Below are positions 1 through 11,458 of a stretch of DNA of 64,000 bases, piece after piece. How positions within the stretch are numbered: the first letter of the stretch is position 1; every line of letters begins with the position of its first letter. Position numbers and translations under genes: made by a program. Where the stretch lies: contig JABYQN010000011.1 in the NCBI GenBank assembly GCA_022606135.1, positions 2,108,001 to 2,172,000 on the forward strand. Direction: 5' to 3'. The DNA comes from Fomes fomentarius (Eukaryota > Basidiomycota > Agaricomycetes > Polyporales > Polyporaceae). The notes under the pieces are model-generated. The model was not told the DNA's origin. It was given only the letters and a program-made list of their open reading frames with translations, and did no database searches.

Positions 1-1888
1 CCCTCAGAGATTCAGCCCACTTGCGAGAGGTGAGTTGGTCTTGTAAGTCTAACTTCACCTCACTTATCATATTCAACTCTGCTTACTGGGACGTGAACAA
101 TGTGAGGGTCTCAAGCTTCTGTAGGAAGCTATAGCTAGACGCGCATCGCATTACATCTGCGCCTGATATGTGCCTTTCGCATGCTGACTCAAGAACCGTT
201 CGTAATGTGTGGGCACTGAACAGATCCGCTCTCAGAACAAAGTGACCACGTACTTGCTACAGGGCGAGCAGCTTGGCCCTCACTCTCAATAGTTGTAACG
301 ACCCCACCACTCTTCCGCAGATGACCGCGCGGCGCCGTGTGCAGCACACCGCGGAGTGTTCACTGTACGGATCACGTTGCGCTTTGGCTCTGAGGTCCTC
401 GGACTCTGTGTAGACCTCATGACTGTTGACACGACTCGGCGTTCAGTCTAACAGTGCCAGGTATAGGCCTTGTCGGCCCTGTATATCTAGGCGCTAAACT
501 ACTTTGTAGCTAGAGTGCGGGGTGTTGGATCCTGCCTTGATCATAGGTGCATTCATCTACGTGTCCTGCTCATGGCTCGTGCGCAAAACTGCATCCGGGC
601 AGGCGTCATCGAATGATCAAGTTGAAGTATTACTTGGCCTCGTAATTATAAGTATGGTATCGTAGGACATGCGGCGCTTAACGTACGATCAGAGCTTGCA
701 GCGCGACCACCGTGACGATGTTGAATCTAGCGGCGACCATCTTTAACTTCGTTTCTCTCTCTTCCTTCGTGCATCTCCCTATCAAATGTCAAAATCTCCA
801 ACATACACCGGAAGCTCATTCTAAGCATCGTCGAACAAGCGTTGATTCTGGGGCCACGCCGTCCTCGCTGTAGGGCCGTAGTATGTCCGGACACCCTCGA
901 ATGACGATGAGCAAGACTTGGGAGAGTGAGCGGAATACAGAACTACGGTGTGTTTATGTGCTCTCTTCCTGTCAGTGTACTTCCCCTCGGGTTTGCGCCG
1001 TATCCAATCATACAGCTGGTTCCATTTTTGGTGGCCGAGCGCCCAACTGCACAGCACACTTTGCACACGAAAAATTCGAAAATTATGAGGGAGGTCAGTT
1101 CACGTTGACCCTTGATTGGCCGCCAGAACTCATTGGGAGGCGTGAATGAGCACATTGAGTGATTTCTATGCCTCACGAGGTACAGAAATTGACTCTTCGG
1201 GCTGCCTCAGTAACCACGTCATCGGGCGCCAAACGTCCGCATCTTTGAACAAGGCATTAGAAGCCCGGAATTGCTCATAGGCTACATAGCATGGCACATG
1301 GATGGTAGGGAGTGTGTATGTATTGTGCTAGGAAGCTCTAGGGCGAAGAGAAGAGGTTTCCGTGGCCGGGTCCTCGTCAGAAATCCGGGATTGTCCCTAC
1401 ATGATCTGACTTCTGTAACTTACAAACCCGAGTATCTATGGAGATTCCCAAGGTGTAGGTGTGTTTTCGAAGCTTGTGGCAGTATATATCACCAGTCTCA
1501 GAGCAAGGGATGCAGCGGCAAGGGCACAGTCGATTTGTTTGTATTTTCTGACTTTTTCGTGTCGAAAGTGTGCGCGCGTCAGTCGGAGTTGTGCGGCCAC
1601 CAATTTCGGAAACAGCTGTATGTGTCCGCGTCATAGCTACAAGAGCTTGCTGGCTTGCGGAGAGATTTGAAGTGTGGGCCATTTGACACGCGCCTCAAGA
1701 CCTCTTCCGACCTTTGATAACACTCGCCATTCAGTACGAGGGCCAGCTCGAAGTTCTAGGAATGCCAGCCATCAGCTGCCTTCTACCTGCATCAAATATG
1801 TCGAGTTCACCGGGCTACGCGACGTTGTCCTCTTTTACTGCATAACCATCGGACGTCCCGCACCAGGTGACGACCTGACGAGCCCGCG
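1..1888. other. No recognised gene
   Basis: Only short overlapping open frames on both strands, none with a recognisable domain, signal peptide or consistent splice pattern. Nothing further is supported. Confidence 0.5.
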
Positions 1889-2440
1889 ATGATCGTCCTA
1901 TTCTTCTTACTCTTCCTGGTACACACTAGCATGCGCATGCCTCAAATACCTCGCGCGGGGTTACCATCAATCATCGAGCCGACGTCCCAGTCTCTGTGGA
2001 GGGCCAGATCACTCAGGTTCTCAACCTGGACGGTCTGAACGGAACGACCGTGCTCGGCTAGTTCTTGGGACATGGGACGCCCTTCTTGCGGAATGGTGTG
2101 TTCAGCTCTTGTTTCATGTCGAGTGCAGCTACGCAATCAGGATGCTTGCAGACCAACTCCTGACTGAGAATGTCAGCCTGGCAGACGGAGCGGTCAATGT
2201 TCGCTGTCCCTTCAACGTGTTACAGTCAGCGCTGCCTCGTAGCTGGTAAGAAGGCGGTAACAGTACCCTTGGTGGCCCTTTCACCCTCCAAGACATCAAC
2301 TCCAACACTAGCTCAACTGCAATTCCCCACACAATTGTCGACTTCCCTCTGCCCTGCCCAAATGACGTCGCCATTCGATTCGAGTAGCTGAGCTCATCGA
2401 GCGCTTCATCTGGATCGCCAACCCCCACCGCAGGATTCAA
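1889..2440 (+). pseudogene. Possible degenerate small secreted protein
   Basis: An ATG at 1889 is followed by a strongly hydrophobic leader (MIVLFFLLFLV...), like a signal peptide. Downstream, protein-like stretches appear in changing plus-strand frames: one around 1959-2057 containing DGLNGTTVLG and ending at a TAG; one around 2060-2160 with a Gly/Phe/Cys-rich segment; one around 2140-2230 (LLTENVSLADGAVNV); and one around 2265-2385 (FTLQDINSNTS, then FPLPCPND). These look like parts of one extracellular protein interrupted by stops or unrecognised introns. I do not recognise the family. It could instead be a chance run of open frames; confidence is low. Confidence 0.25.
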
Positions 2441-2855
2441 CGGCAGTTAAGTAAGGGCACATGTTCGCTTGGGTATTGTCGCTCGTGTGGTGGCGTTGCC
2501 TACGCTCTTCTCCGGATCTTAGGTGTGTGTACAGGATGTCTGAATGGGAACAATTTCCGCCGTGTCCATGTATCAGGTCCGTGAATAATGAGTGGTTCTG
2601 TCAATGTCTTCGCAAGCCGCATGGGGGGTCGTAAGAGGGATGGCTGCTCTCGGTCCCGATCACGACCCGTCGGTCTCTGTCGGCCTCCTGCCTGTGCTCT
2701 ATGAATGCCCAAGGGAAGCACGCAAGTCGTACCAACTCTCTCGATTTCCTACCACCACCACCTTCCACTTGGCACTCCTTCACCTTACCCTCTATCGCAA
2801 CTAGGACCTCCTTTTCCGCACCAGGGATGTGCGCATTCCTCCATCTCGGCTCCTG

Positions 2856-3311
2856 ATGCTGTGCGTCCCCAATGCGACACGACCAAACCCAGAGACAGGT
2901 GAGCAAGTCAACGTGTACTGCTCACCAGCCTGCCCGAATGCGCGGCTGAGAAGGGAGTCTACAGAGGACACGATCAACATCGACGAGGAGCCCGAGCCCA
3001 AGATCAAGGATAGAAGTGAGAAAGTCATCGTGTGCTGCTCACCAGCCTGCCCGAATGCGTGGCTGAGGAGGGAGGCTACAGAGAACACGATCGACGCCGA
3101 CGAGCTGTTTGCGGAGCTTGAGCGCAAGTTAAACAGAGGTGAGCACGTCATCGTGTATTGCTCACCAGTCTGCCCGAATGCACGGCTGAGAAGGGAGTCT
3201 AGAGAGGACACGATCGACGTCGACGAGCAGTTTGCAGAGTCCGAGGCCAAGTCAAACAAAGGTGAACGAGAATTGGTCTGTCGCCGCTCACCAGCCCGAA
3301 TGCGCGGCTGA
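2856..3311 (+). CDS. Tandem-repeat ORF, unknown function
   Basis: This frame of about 151 codons is built from imperfect repeats of about 39-41 residues. Each repeat has the core CSPACPNARLRRES followed by an acidic stretch (EDTI..DE). The cores start near 2899, 3016, 3139 and 3262, the last being partial. Every unit is a multiple of three, so the frame survives repeat-number change. The open frame extends upstream to a GTG at 2829; the first in-frame ATG is at 2856. The opposite strand is also open across the same DNA (2801-3259), so the coding strand, or coding at all, is uncertain. No signal peptide or known domain is visible. The CxxxCP spacing could suggest metal binding, but no family is recognised. 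Confidence 0.35.
   Translation: MLCVPNATRPNPETGEQVNVYCSPACPNARLRRESTEDTINIDEEPEPKIKDRSEKVIVCCSPACPNAWLRREATENTIDADELFAELERKLNRGEHVIVYCSPVCPNARLRRESREDTIDVDEQFAESEAKSNKGERELVCRRSPARMRG
2899..3300. repeat. Minisatellite-like tandem repeat, 117-123 bp units
   Basis: Three full copies and one partial copy begin with a conserved GTGAG-type segment at about 2899, 3016, 3139 and 3262. The spacings are 117, 123 and 123 bp, all divisible by three. Copies share the segments encoding CSPxCPNA and RRESxEDTI, with point differences between them. Confidence 0.75.
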
Positions 3312-4450
3312 TACGGTGATACAGTCCGCGAAGGAAACTATCGAAGTCGACAGTGACTATTACAGAACATGGGCCGAAGAGGTGCAAGATCTGAGATATG
3401 ATATCGCAACATAGGCTAAGCTTCTCACTCGCTTTCGTGCATACTGTGGATACTGACGTCGCGTCCGTTCGCAGATGTGTTTCTTTTGTTTCCATGTCGC
3501 GGTTTCCGAGCTTCTAGTCCTTAACGAGCACCGGCTTCGCAAGGTCTTGGGACATTGCAGTGATTTGCAATTGCAGGTGAACCTTTAATCTCGTCAAACG
3601 TGATCACTCTTGTTTCAAGTTCACTGAAGAGCTAACTGCCTGTAACGTTTCTAGTAGACCGGACGTTGTGGATCCCGTTTCCTTGCCACCACTATTTAGC
3701 GCTCGAAAGTGATGGCACCTGGGCCCGCGCACACCCTTCTGCAGCCCGCATTGCGCCTTGTCAAACGTGTTCGAAGTGAAATCATGCTGTCCAGCTGTTA
3801 AAAGGTTGCGCCGAGTTATGTCTTCCCGGCGAGAGCACTGGATGCAGAGCTCTCTTGTAGTCAAGGCCGTCTATACGCATTTGGCGGTTGGATGTAGTTA
3901 CAAGTATTATTCTTACCGCACATTTACTGAGTTATGCCTTCAAATACTCACATTACTCACAACTTGGTCTTGATAGAATCAGGACGGCCGCGACAAACAG
4001 CATCGCGAAGCTCTAACTCTTCTACGGGCGCCACGGTGAGTCATACTTCTACATAGCCACCGAATTACCACGGTTAGCTGACGTGCTAGGTGCATGGCTG
4101 TTCGCAATCATGTAGCGGCGATGGGCGTGCTTGATACATCACTGCTCAGCTGAACAGCGTGCGGCGTGCGGTACGCTCGACATTGTTCAATGGGTTCTGG
4201 CCACAGGCCTTCTGCGCTTGTTGCATCGCTCGTGACAAACTGTGCAGATGAAGTTGCCCCGTTTGTGTACGCCCTTGCTGCACTGTCTCATAAGATCATG
4301 AGTCCAATCAATATTGACACTCTTCTCTGATTGAAGGTTCATCGTGGCGCAACACATCAACAACCACATTTGGCGCCATTGTGCGTTCGATCTCGTTTAA
4401 GGTTCGTTCACAGCAGATGACCGCTCACAAGCGGTGACATGCCTATAACT
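3312..4450. other. No recognised gene
   Basis: Intergenic DNA between the repeat ORF and the first TAP-like gene. Only short frames without domain features were seen. Confidence 0.5.
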
Positions 4451-4458
4451 TATATATA
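4451..4458 (+). promoter_or_regulatory. TATA-like box
   Basis: TATATATA lies 54 bp upstream of the ATG at 4512 chosen for TAP-like copy 1. Position and sequence fit a core promoter for that gene; this is inference only. Confidence 0.4.
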
Positions 4459-4511
4459 GGAGACGATGAGCAGGATCTTTGGTCCCAATCGCTCCTTTGC
4501 TCCCTCCCGCC

Positions 4512-6819
4512 ATGCTCAACTCTATCCTCCTCCTCCTGAGCGTCGCGTGTGCCATTCACACTGTGCGGAGCTCAACGGTGACCGAAGACTCTCAAGTGGG
4601 CAACGGGTTCTTATCTTAGATCGAATTCTGACGTGTACAAAGAAACAGGTTCCTCTCGGAGCGCATTTACCCGCATACCACAAGCTCGACTGCCCAAACG
4701 GCTCATTCTTCGGAGAACAGTATGAATGCGGGGCCCTTCAAGTACCTCTCGACTGGCACGACCATGACTCCGGCAGCACCACGCTCAACGTTTTCCGGCG
4801 TCCTGCTCAGAACACCTCCGAGTCTACGCGCAGAGGTACCATTTTTGTACACACAGGTATGAACCCTTATTATGTGCTCATCAATCAGCCTGATCCATGG
4901 AACCTCGCAGGAGTGTCGTACCTGGATGCGGATATGCCAAGTATAGCAGTCTGGAGTCTCGCAACCGGACTCTGGGCAAACGACTCCCTCGAGAACATCC
5001 TTGGTGACGAGTATGATCTTGTGTACTGGACGCCTCGTGACCGTAACTTGACCGGGCTGTGGGGTTTCTTTCCTTGTCGCTCTTGATGCGTAGTAATCTG
5101 ACCAGTGCTTGTGATTTGTTTCTTCTCCAGCGAAAAGAAGTGCTTCAAAAGCAAGCCAGAGAGAACTACCTTCTTCAAACGCACATTCAGACAGGATCTC
5201 TCCTACGACCCAGAGTTTTACGAGGACGGTTCAGTGACGTGGGCAGAATACCAAGGACCAGAAGATGTCTCCATGTACCTCAAATCGCTAGAGAAGATGG
5301 TCACGTATTGCCTCGACAAGATGGGCCCGTCGCTGTTCCAGTATGTCGGTACCGCTGCAACTGCGCGTGACCTTGCTGCTATGGCGGACGTCTTCGACGG
5401 ACCAGGCTCTCAAATAAATCTATGGACTCAGGCACATGGCAGCGTAGTGGTCAGCAATCTCATGAAGTGTACGTCTCCGGAGGTATTCGAATGCCTTTGT
5501 AACACTCATTGATTTCGTTTCCTAGTGTTCCCTGAGGTGCGTTTAAACAAAAGTCTTGAAGCACATTGCTGACGGCGATGTTGCAGCGCGTAGGGAAAGT
5601 CGTCATGGACGATCCTGTGGATCCAATTGCGTTCACGGAGACAGCTAGCCACTTGGTATGTGACACGTATGGACGACTGCCCCGTGACTGAGTCTCTGCA
5701 TGGCCTTTACAGAGGTGGATCGCGGACGTTGGCTCCGCAAACAACTCCCTCGCTGTCTTCGAGAAAGCCGTCGTCACGGGCACCACAAGGGGGTTTACAG
5801 TTTTGACTGGACACCTCGATTACGACTTGCACACGTTCAAGGAAAGAGCGATGGTCGGTAGTGTGCTCTCCGTTCATGGCCTCTGACTAACACCGAAGCC
5901 GTTATGACAGGCGATGCGTGGAGAACTTATCGGCTGGCAGTAAGAGTTTACAGACATCACTCTATCTCGCATTTCGACCAGACTAAGCCTCGCTAACACT
6001 TATCAGGAATGGCTACGACGTGGAACATGCAAGAGTCGTCCAGGAGGATGTCTCTTCGAACCGGTTGTCAAACATCGAGATATTCATGAATCTGTCGAGC
6101 ACTCGCGAAGGCAATATGCTCAACACGCACCGGTTCGGGCAGGATCTAGGGCTGGGCGGTGTGCCCCTTGTGTGCGGAGACGCGGCATATGACCACGACA
6201 CGGAAAACAAAACCCCGTATGAAGACGTGGCAACAATCCTCATCGATAACCTGGATAGTGCGCAGATCATGAGTATGTTCTTTGCCGTTGGTACTCGCTC
6301 ATGGAGAGCTGATATTCCTTTTTTAGCGTCGAGAGCGTTCCCACCGTGGCGGTACCTTTGTCATCTTTGGCCCATTCGTGCTGTGGAAAGAGTGTCGCTT
6401 CGCCCACCATTCCAGGCAAATCTAGACCTGAGCAAGAAGGTACTGGTCCTACTGCACGAGAAGGACTACTGGACATACTTCTCGGTGGCCGAGTCCGATG
6501 CTCGCCAGATCTGGCCAGGAGCGAACGTCTTTGGTGACATGCCATACGGGGTGAGTGTTCGTGATTGCACTTCGTGTGAACGCTGAATGCGGAGTATAAC
6601 TTTAGGATCATGCCTGGAATCATGATCAATGCAGCGCGGACATGATCAAAGGCTTTTTCCGCGAGGGGACAGTGAGTCACGCTGTACTCGGTACCACTAG
6701 AGCGCATCTTATGTCACTGTTTTCGTGCCACACCACAGGTTCCCGACAGCGCGCTTCCCTGCGCACGAGGCCATGAGCTCGATTTCGTAGATACCGTGTT
6801 TGAGCAGTACTTGCTGTGA
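4512..6819 (+). CDS. TAP-like secreted alpha/beta-hydrolase, copy 1 (nucleophile Ser missing)
   Basis: A multi-exon gene with family resemblance to tripeptidyl-aminopeptidase-like S33/alpha-beta hydrolases. The start at 4512 gives a signal peptide (MLNSILLLLSVACA) and a phase-0 intron at 4596-4648; an upstream in-frame ATG at 4466 would destroy it. Conserved blocks in order: CGALQVPLDW; RRGTIFV; EYDLVYWTPRDRN; CLDKMGP..YVGTAAT.RDLAAMADVFDGPGS; LFPE-RVGKVVMDDPVDP; GxPLVCGD; FPPWRYLCHLW; VLVLLHEKDYWTYFS; a His-containing WNHDQC block; and a PDSALPC tail ending at TGA 6817-6819. Where active relatives carry the nucleophile motif GxSYG after INxW, this protein reads WTQAHGS, with Ala at 5432-5434. 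The GGPGGSG oxyanion loop is also absent. The Asp (KDYW) and His blocks are kept. All visible splice junctions preserve frame, including an 11-nt exon. Likely extracellular; a pseudoenzyme or a changed activity is inferred. Confidence 0.82.
5526..5536 (+). other. 11-nt microexon of TAP-like copy 1
   Basis: TGTTCCCTGAG lies between an acceptor (CCTAG) and a donor (GTGCGT). It supplies the LFPE residues of the conserved (M/L)FPE-RVG block. Skipping it would break the frame. TAP-like copy 2 has the matching exon at 8586-8596. Confidence 0.7.
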
Positions 6820-7239
6820 CATTCAGAGCTGCGATCAGTAGTGATGTTGTGTATGGAAAGTAATGCCAGTTTGTAACCCCGGGCGCAAGGTAGCATGAGC
6901 GCCGGCAGCGTCGAACGAAGGTCCAAGTCAATGGCATCGACTACAACAACCTCGTCCCCTTCATCTGTCTGATAGTGTGATAGCACAGTATACTTAGGTA
7001 TTATTTTGCTGAAGCCCTGTGATAGGTGATACTGCAAGGAATTTTGCAACCGCTCAGCGCACAGCTGTCCAGGGTCAATTGAATAGAAACAAGCTGTCGT
7101 GTTATTGCGCGCCCCGCATGTGGCCGGCAATGGCAGTGGCACATTACCTTTACATCATATCGCCTATTTGGAGACGCGGCTTCCTTTAACATACCGCAAG
7201 CTCGACAACAGAACGTGGCACCTTATCTCCCATTCGAAG
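6820..7239. other. Intergenic spacer between TAP-like copies 1 and 2
   Basis: About 420 bp holding the 3' flank of copy 1 and the presumed promoter of copy 2. Nothing else recognised. Confidence 0.5.
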
Positions 7240-9902
7240 ATGTGGAGTCCTCTCGTTCTTGCTGGTACATTTGTGACCTTCGTCGCTGCGGCGGGCTCAG
7301 CGATCGAAGAAACACTTGAAGTAATCTTCCTAATCATTGAAACCATCCCCGTCTTGCGGCTTACACATATCAGACGGCGCAGATCCGTTTCGAAGTGCCG
7401 CTACAAGCACATCTGGACAATGAGTGTCCTCCCATAACGAAACATTACCAAAGCGGAACTCTCCAAGTTCCCCTCGACTGGCACAACAAAACACTCGGGA
7501 GTATCGCGCTCAACTTCTTCCGTCGCCAGGCTCGAAATGCAACAGCACGCAGGGGAACTATATTCGTGAATGGAGGTGCGTCAGCATCACCCCCGTTCTT
7601 CGTTCGCGACTCAATGACAACAACTTTCATGGTATAGGGCTCTCTTGTTGGAGTTCAAGCGCTGACTTCAGTCCGCCTTAACTTCCGTTCCGGATCAGTG
7701 TACGCCCACAATGCGAGCTTATCTCGCTTCTGCTGATCCGCCTCATGTTTCCGTTGTGCATTCTCATACTTATACCGTAGATCTCCCATCCGGTACTTCA
7801 GTCTTTTCCCCCAACTGAAGTACCGGTGAGCTCCCCCCCATTCTATGCCCATGCACACATTGTATTAACAATCTATGTATTTCTTGTCTAGGTACCTAGC
7901 AGTATGAATATCATGAGTCTTTTCCCCCAACTGAAGTACCGTTCTTGTCTAGGTCTCGCACGTCGTCGGCTCTACCTCAATATCTCTTACTTGGGCAGAG
8001 AACTGGACAGTAGGGCCCTAGAGGATTCATTCGATTATTCCCGGCGTGGAGACGAGATTGTGAGTGACGAGTATGATCTCGTCTATTGGACACCCCGAGA
8101 CCGCAACCTGACAGGGCTGTGCGTACGCGTCTCCTTCGGCATTGGCGCGACATGGTCTAAAGTACTAGGCGTGTCTCTAGCACCACACAGTGCTTCAAGG
8201 ACGAACCAGAGAGAGCGGCACTCTATAAACGCATCTTTCAGCTTGAACTTGCCTATGTACCGGACTGGTACGATCCCGGAGATGGTTCGGTCACCTGGAG
8301 CGAGCCTCAGACCCCAGAGGACGCCCGTATGTTCCTGAAAGCACAGCAGAAGATGCTTGAGCACTGCATGGACAAGATGGACTCGTCGCTGTTCAAGTAT
8401 GTTGGTACCGCTGCGACGATTCGCGACCTCGTAGCTATGGCAGATGTCTTCGACGGGCCGGGCTCTCCAATACACTTATGGACCCAGGGTCATGGGAGTG
8501 TAGTAGCGAGCTACTTGATGAAATGTCAGTAGCAGGACGATGATCTGATAATCCCCTCGTTCTGACGGAGCTGTATGTATGCTAGTGTTTCCTGAGGTGC
8601 ACTCTCTCAGACTTTCAACAACAAAGGCCGTACTGATCATCAGGAACAGCGGGTAGGCAGGATTGTCATGGACGACCCAGTAGATCCAGTTACTTTTACC
8701 GAGACACAGGGTCATTTGGTACGTGCAAATATGATGAACGCTCGTAGTGTGTAACTTACCTGTTCACGATGAACTTACACAGAGATAGAAAGCAGATATA
8801 GCATCTGCGAACAGTACTCTCGCTGTGTTCAAATACGACATGGCGTCAGGAATACCATACAATGGCCCTACATTCTTGCACGCAACTCAGGACTCCAACC
8901 TCGGCGTGTTCGGAATCCCGATTATTGTCAGTATGAGTCTCTTTGTGTTCTTCGCTAGCTGGAGACTCACATCGAAAATGATGAGGACACCATGACCGAA
9001 CTGAACGGGTGGCGGTATGATCACTTGTATAGGACACTGCAACTCTTCTCACTCACTGGATAGAAACCGCTTTGACCTCGAGTATATCAATGACGTTGCG
9101 AACATGGCGTATTTCGCAGAACCTGATTACTCTAAGCCCTACGACGATGTTTTGGATATCCCTTGGAACGATTCGCCCACTCGCGACACCACAGAAATGA
9201 ATTGGTGTAGGTATGAATACAATTGGAAGATCGCTCGTGGCCTTGGCGGTATGCCACTTGTATGCGGAGACATGTTGTATGACCATGGAGCAGAGGGCTC
9301 GAGCATATACGATGAAGTGGAAACAGTTGTCGTTGAGAATATTGGTGGTGCTTCAGTAATGAGTACGTGATCCCTCTCTACACTCGCTCACAGATCTCCG
9401 ATGTACTGATGATCCTGTAGCATCAAGCGCTTTCCCTCCACTCCGGTACCTCTGCAATCTTTGGCAGGTTCGCGCCGTGGAGCAGGTCTCGCTTCGTCCG
9501 CCATACAAGATGGATCTCAGCCAGAACGTTCTGGTTATCCTGCACAAGAAGGATTATTGGACGTACTTCTCGGTATCGGATTCCGAAGCCCGCAACGTCT
9601 GGCCTGGTGCAGCCGTCCTCAGTGACATGCCATATGGGGTGAGTGCACAATGCTACCGATGAAGCTCCCATCATGCAGCATCGATGCTACGATGATACTG
9701 ACATTGCATCATGCCGGTCTAGCGGCTGATCGCCAACCATGACCGTTGCAGTCTGAATCTCATCAAGAAGTTCTATCACGATGTAACGGTGAGTATAGTA
9801 TATGACTACCTCACTGCGCAAAATCGGTTCTACCGCTCACCGTACCACCAGCTTCCCGACACACCACATCCCTGCGGTTTTATGGGCAGTTCATCAGTTT
9901 GA
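7240..9902 (+). CDS. TAP-like secreted alpha/beta-hydrolase, copy 2 (probably decaying)
   Basis: A tandem paralogue of the gene at 4512-6819. The ATG at 7240 gives a signal peptide (MWSPLVLAGTFVTFVAAAGSA) and a phase-0 intron at 7321-7373, matching copy 1. The blocks VPLDWHN, RRGTIFVNG, EYDLVYWTPRDRN, CMDKMD..YVGTAAT, MDDPVDPV, GMPLVCGD, FPPLRYLCNLW, HKKDYWTYFS, NHDRC and LPDTPHPC follow in order to TGA 9900-9902. The nucleophile position reads WTQGHGS (Gly at 8488-8490). Two lesions may break it. First, after RRGTIFVNG the frame hits TAA near 7680 and enters about 250 bp with repeats and a hairpin before the family sequence resumes near 8040. Second, at 8783-8788 a TAG stands where copy 1 has Trp, unless an acceptor six bases downstream is used. 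The gene may still be expressed with altered splicing, or it may be a young pseudogene. Confidence 0.65.
7790..7826. repeat. Perfect 13-bp hairpin inside TAP-like copy 2
   Basis: CCGGTACTTCAGT (7790-7802) and its exact complement ACTGAAGTACCGG (7814-7826) flank an 11-base loop. They lie in the stretch where copy 2 loses similarity to copy 1. Confidence 0.85.
7801..7954. repeat. Direct repeats around the hairpin
   Basis: A 25-bp sequence (GTCTTTTCCCCC... to TACCG) occurs at 7801-7825 and again at 7917-7941. A 13-bp sequence TTCTTGTCTAGGT occurs at 7881-7893 and 7942-7954. In the second copy the two elements are adjacent, so a local duplication with an internal deletion of about 55 bp is implied. 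Confidence 0.8.
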
Positions 9903-11458
9903 ACATAGAATTGTCAGTATCTCCGAGCTTGGCTGTCAGTAAAACAGTGCTTTACATACCGTAGTTGACGCAGTGCGTATTGATGGACAAAGCACCCTAT
10001 AGACGTCGAGAGACTTACTAGAGCGCACTGTTAGTAGCTGTGGTAGCGCTATGCCGTTGAGGCTGATGCCCTCGGTCTCGATCTCGGCGCCGCGGTTGAG
10101 TTCCTCGCTCCCGAATTCGAGGATGACGACCTAGTGATGCCTTGACGAGAACTGCAACCGCGACACCGAAGACGACCGACCGTATTGATGACCTCTGCTC
10201 GCGCGCTGAGACTCTGCACATACCCCACGCTCTCCTGATTGTATTTCTTGCACGTCGTACATGGTTTCGCGTCCTTGTATAGCCACAGCATTAGCATCTC
10301 TTGGACTCTCATGCCTAGCGGACACTATCCGTACATACAGCTCACTAACTCCTCTGCCCGTCCCCGAGGCTTCTAATGACCACCATCTGCATGTGTATAA
10401 TTGCCGCCCCTGCCTTGTAGAATACGTCTACGTAGTACATAACACTCACATCCGTGCATCAACAGGCGCAACTTGAACTCGAAGCACATCTTCCTTTCCT
10501 CGTCTCTATTTTCTTGCTACATACATAAGGTCATCTTGGGCCCCTTTGCGTACCGCGAACGTTAGACGAGCACTCATCACTGAGGTTGTGTCAGAACTTC
10601 GCATACAGCTCCATGTACCTACCTGATGCATACCTTCATCTACCGGTATTGTCCACTCGTGGTACAGGCATATAAGATATATACCCCCGGATGCGAGAGT
10701 TGGTCGTCCTCATGTAGCAGATCTATGTGCCCGTTGTATCCAGTGTGAGTCAGCACTGGCACGGCGTATTCACAGGGAGAGAAAAGGTAGGTTACTTGGT
10801 ACTCACCGACTGCGGCGCGTAGTATACGAACGACCGAGTTCTGACCACTCGAGTCCACTGCTGGGGGATGAATTCGAAGATGACGACAGCAATCACGATT
10901 CGAATCAAGTTCTTGCCAAAAAAACGCCTCCTTCGCAGTGCCCTTCCTGGCCCCGGCTCGGCTCTTCCACAATCGCAGCATTGCACGCCAGTGACCAGCG
11001 ACCCGTGTGCGCACCAAAGGACGCGCCGGCCTGGAGGACGTCGCCTTCTTCGTGTGGGTCAATGATCCTGATCCTGATCCCAAGATTAAGATGAGGCCCA
11101 CGCCCCTGTGCCCCGAGTCTTGCGGGAGTACTCACGTATCATATTCACATTCGAAGAGGAGGATGCCCCAGTAGACGACTCAGACAAACGCGAGCCCCAA
11201 CCTCCGGCGACTGGACAGGCAGTGGTGAGGGGTACGCCAAAATCGAGGATTGCAGCTGCGTGCCCCCAAGAACGCTGACAAGTACATGAGCGCCACTGGC
11301 AATTGAGGCCAGGGTATCTTAGAGAATTTTGTCGGGTCTGCCAGGACGACCAATTCCACACACGACAAGATGGGTTACTTACTGATATTGTATCCACAAC
11401 GAAACGGAGAATCACTATACACATTTGCTGTCAAGAGAGTTCAAAACCTCTCACTCTA
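9903..11458. other. No confident gene
   Basis: Several short minus-strand frames are present. One at about 10860-10930 is hydrophobic (LIRIVIAVVIFEF). No domain or consistent exon chain could be assembled. It may hold remnants of a membrane-protein gene. Confidence 0.4.

Noticed and set aside
2801..3259. 152-codon minus-strand ORF over the repeat region
   Set aside because: Not called separately because it is the complement of the same repeat units and nothing favours this strand; kept as a remark under the plus-strand ORF.
4466..4511. Upstream ATG of TAP-like copy 1
   Set aside because: Its frame reads through the first intron and lacks a signal peptide; the ATG at 4512 gives a signal peptide and the same exon structure as copy 2.
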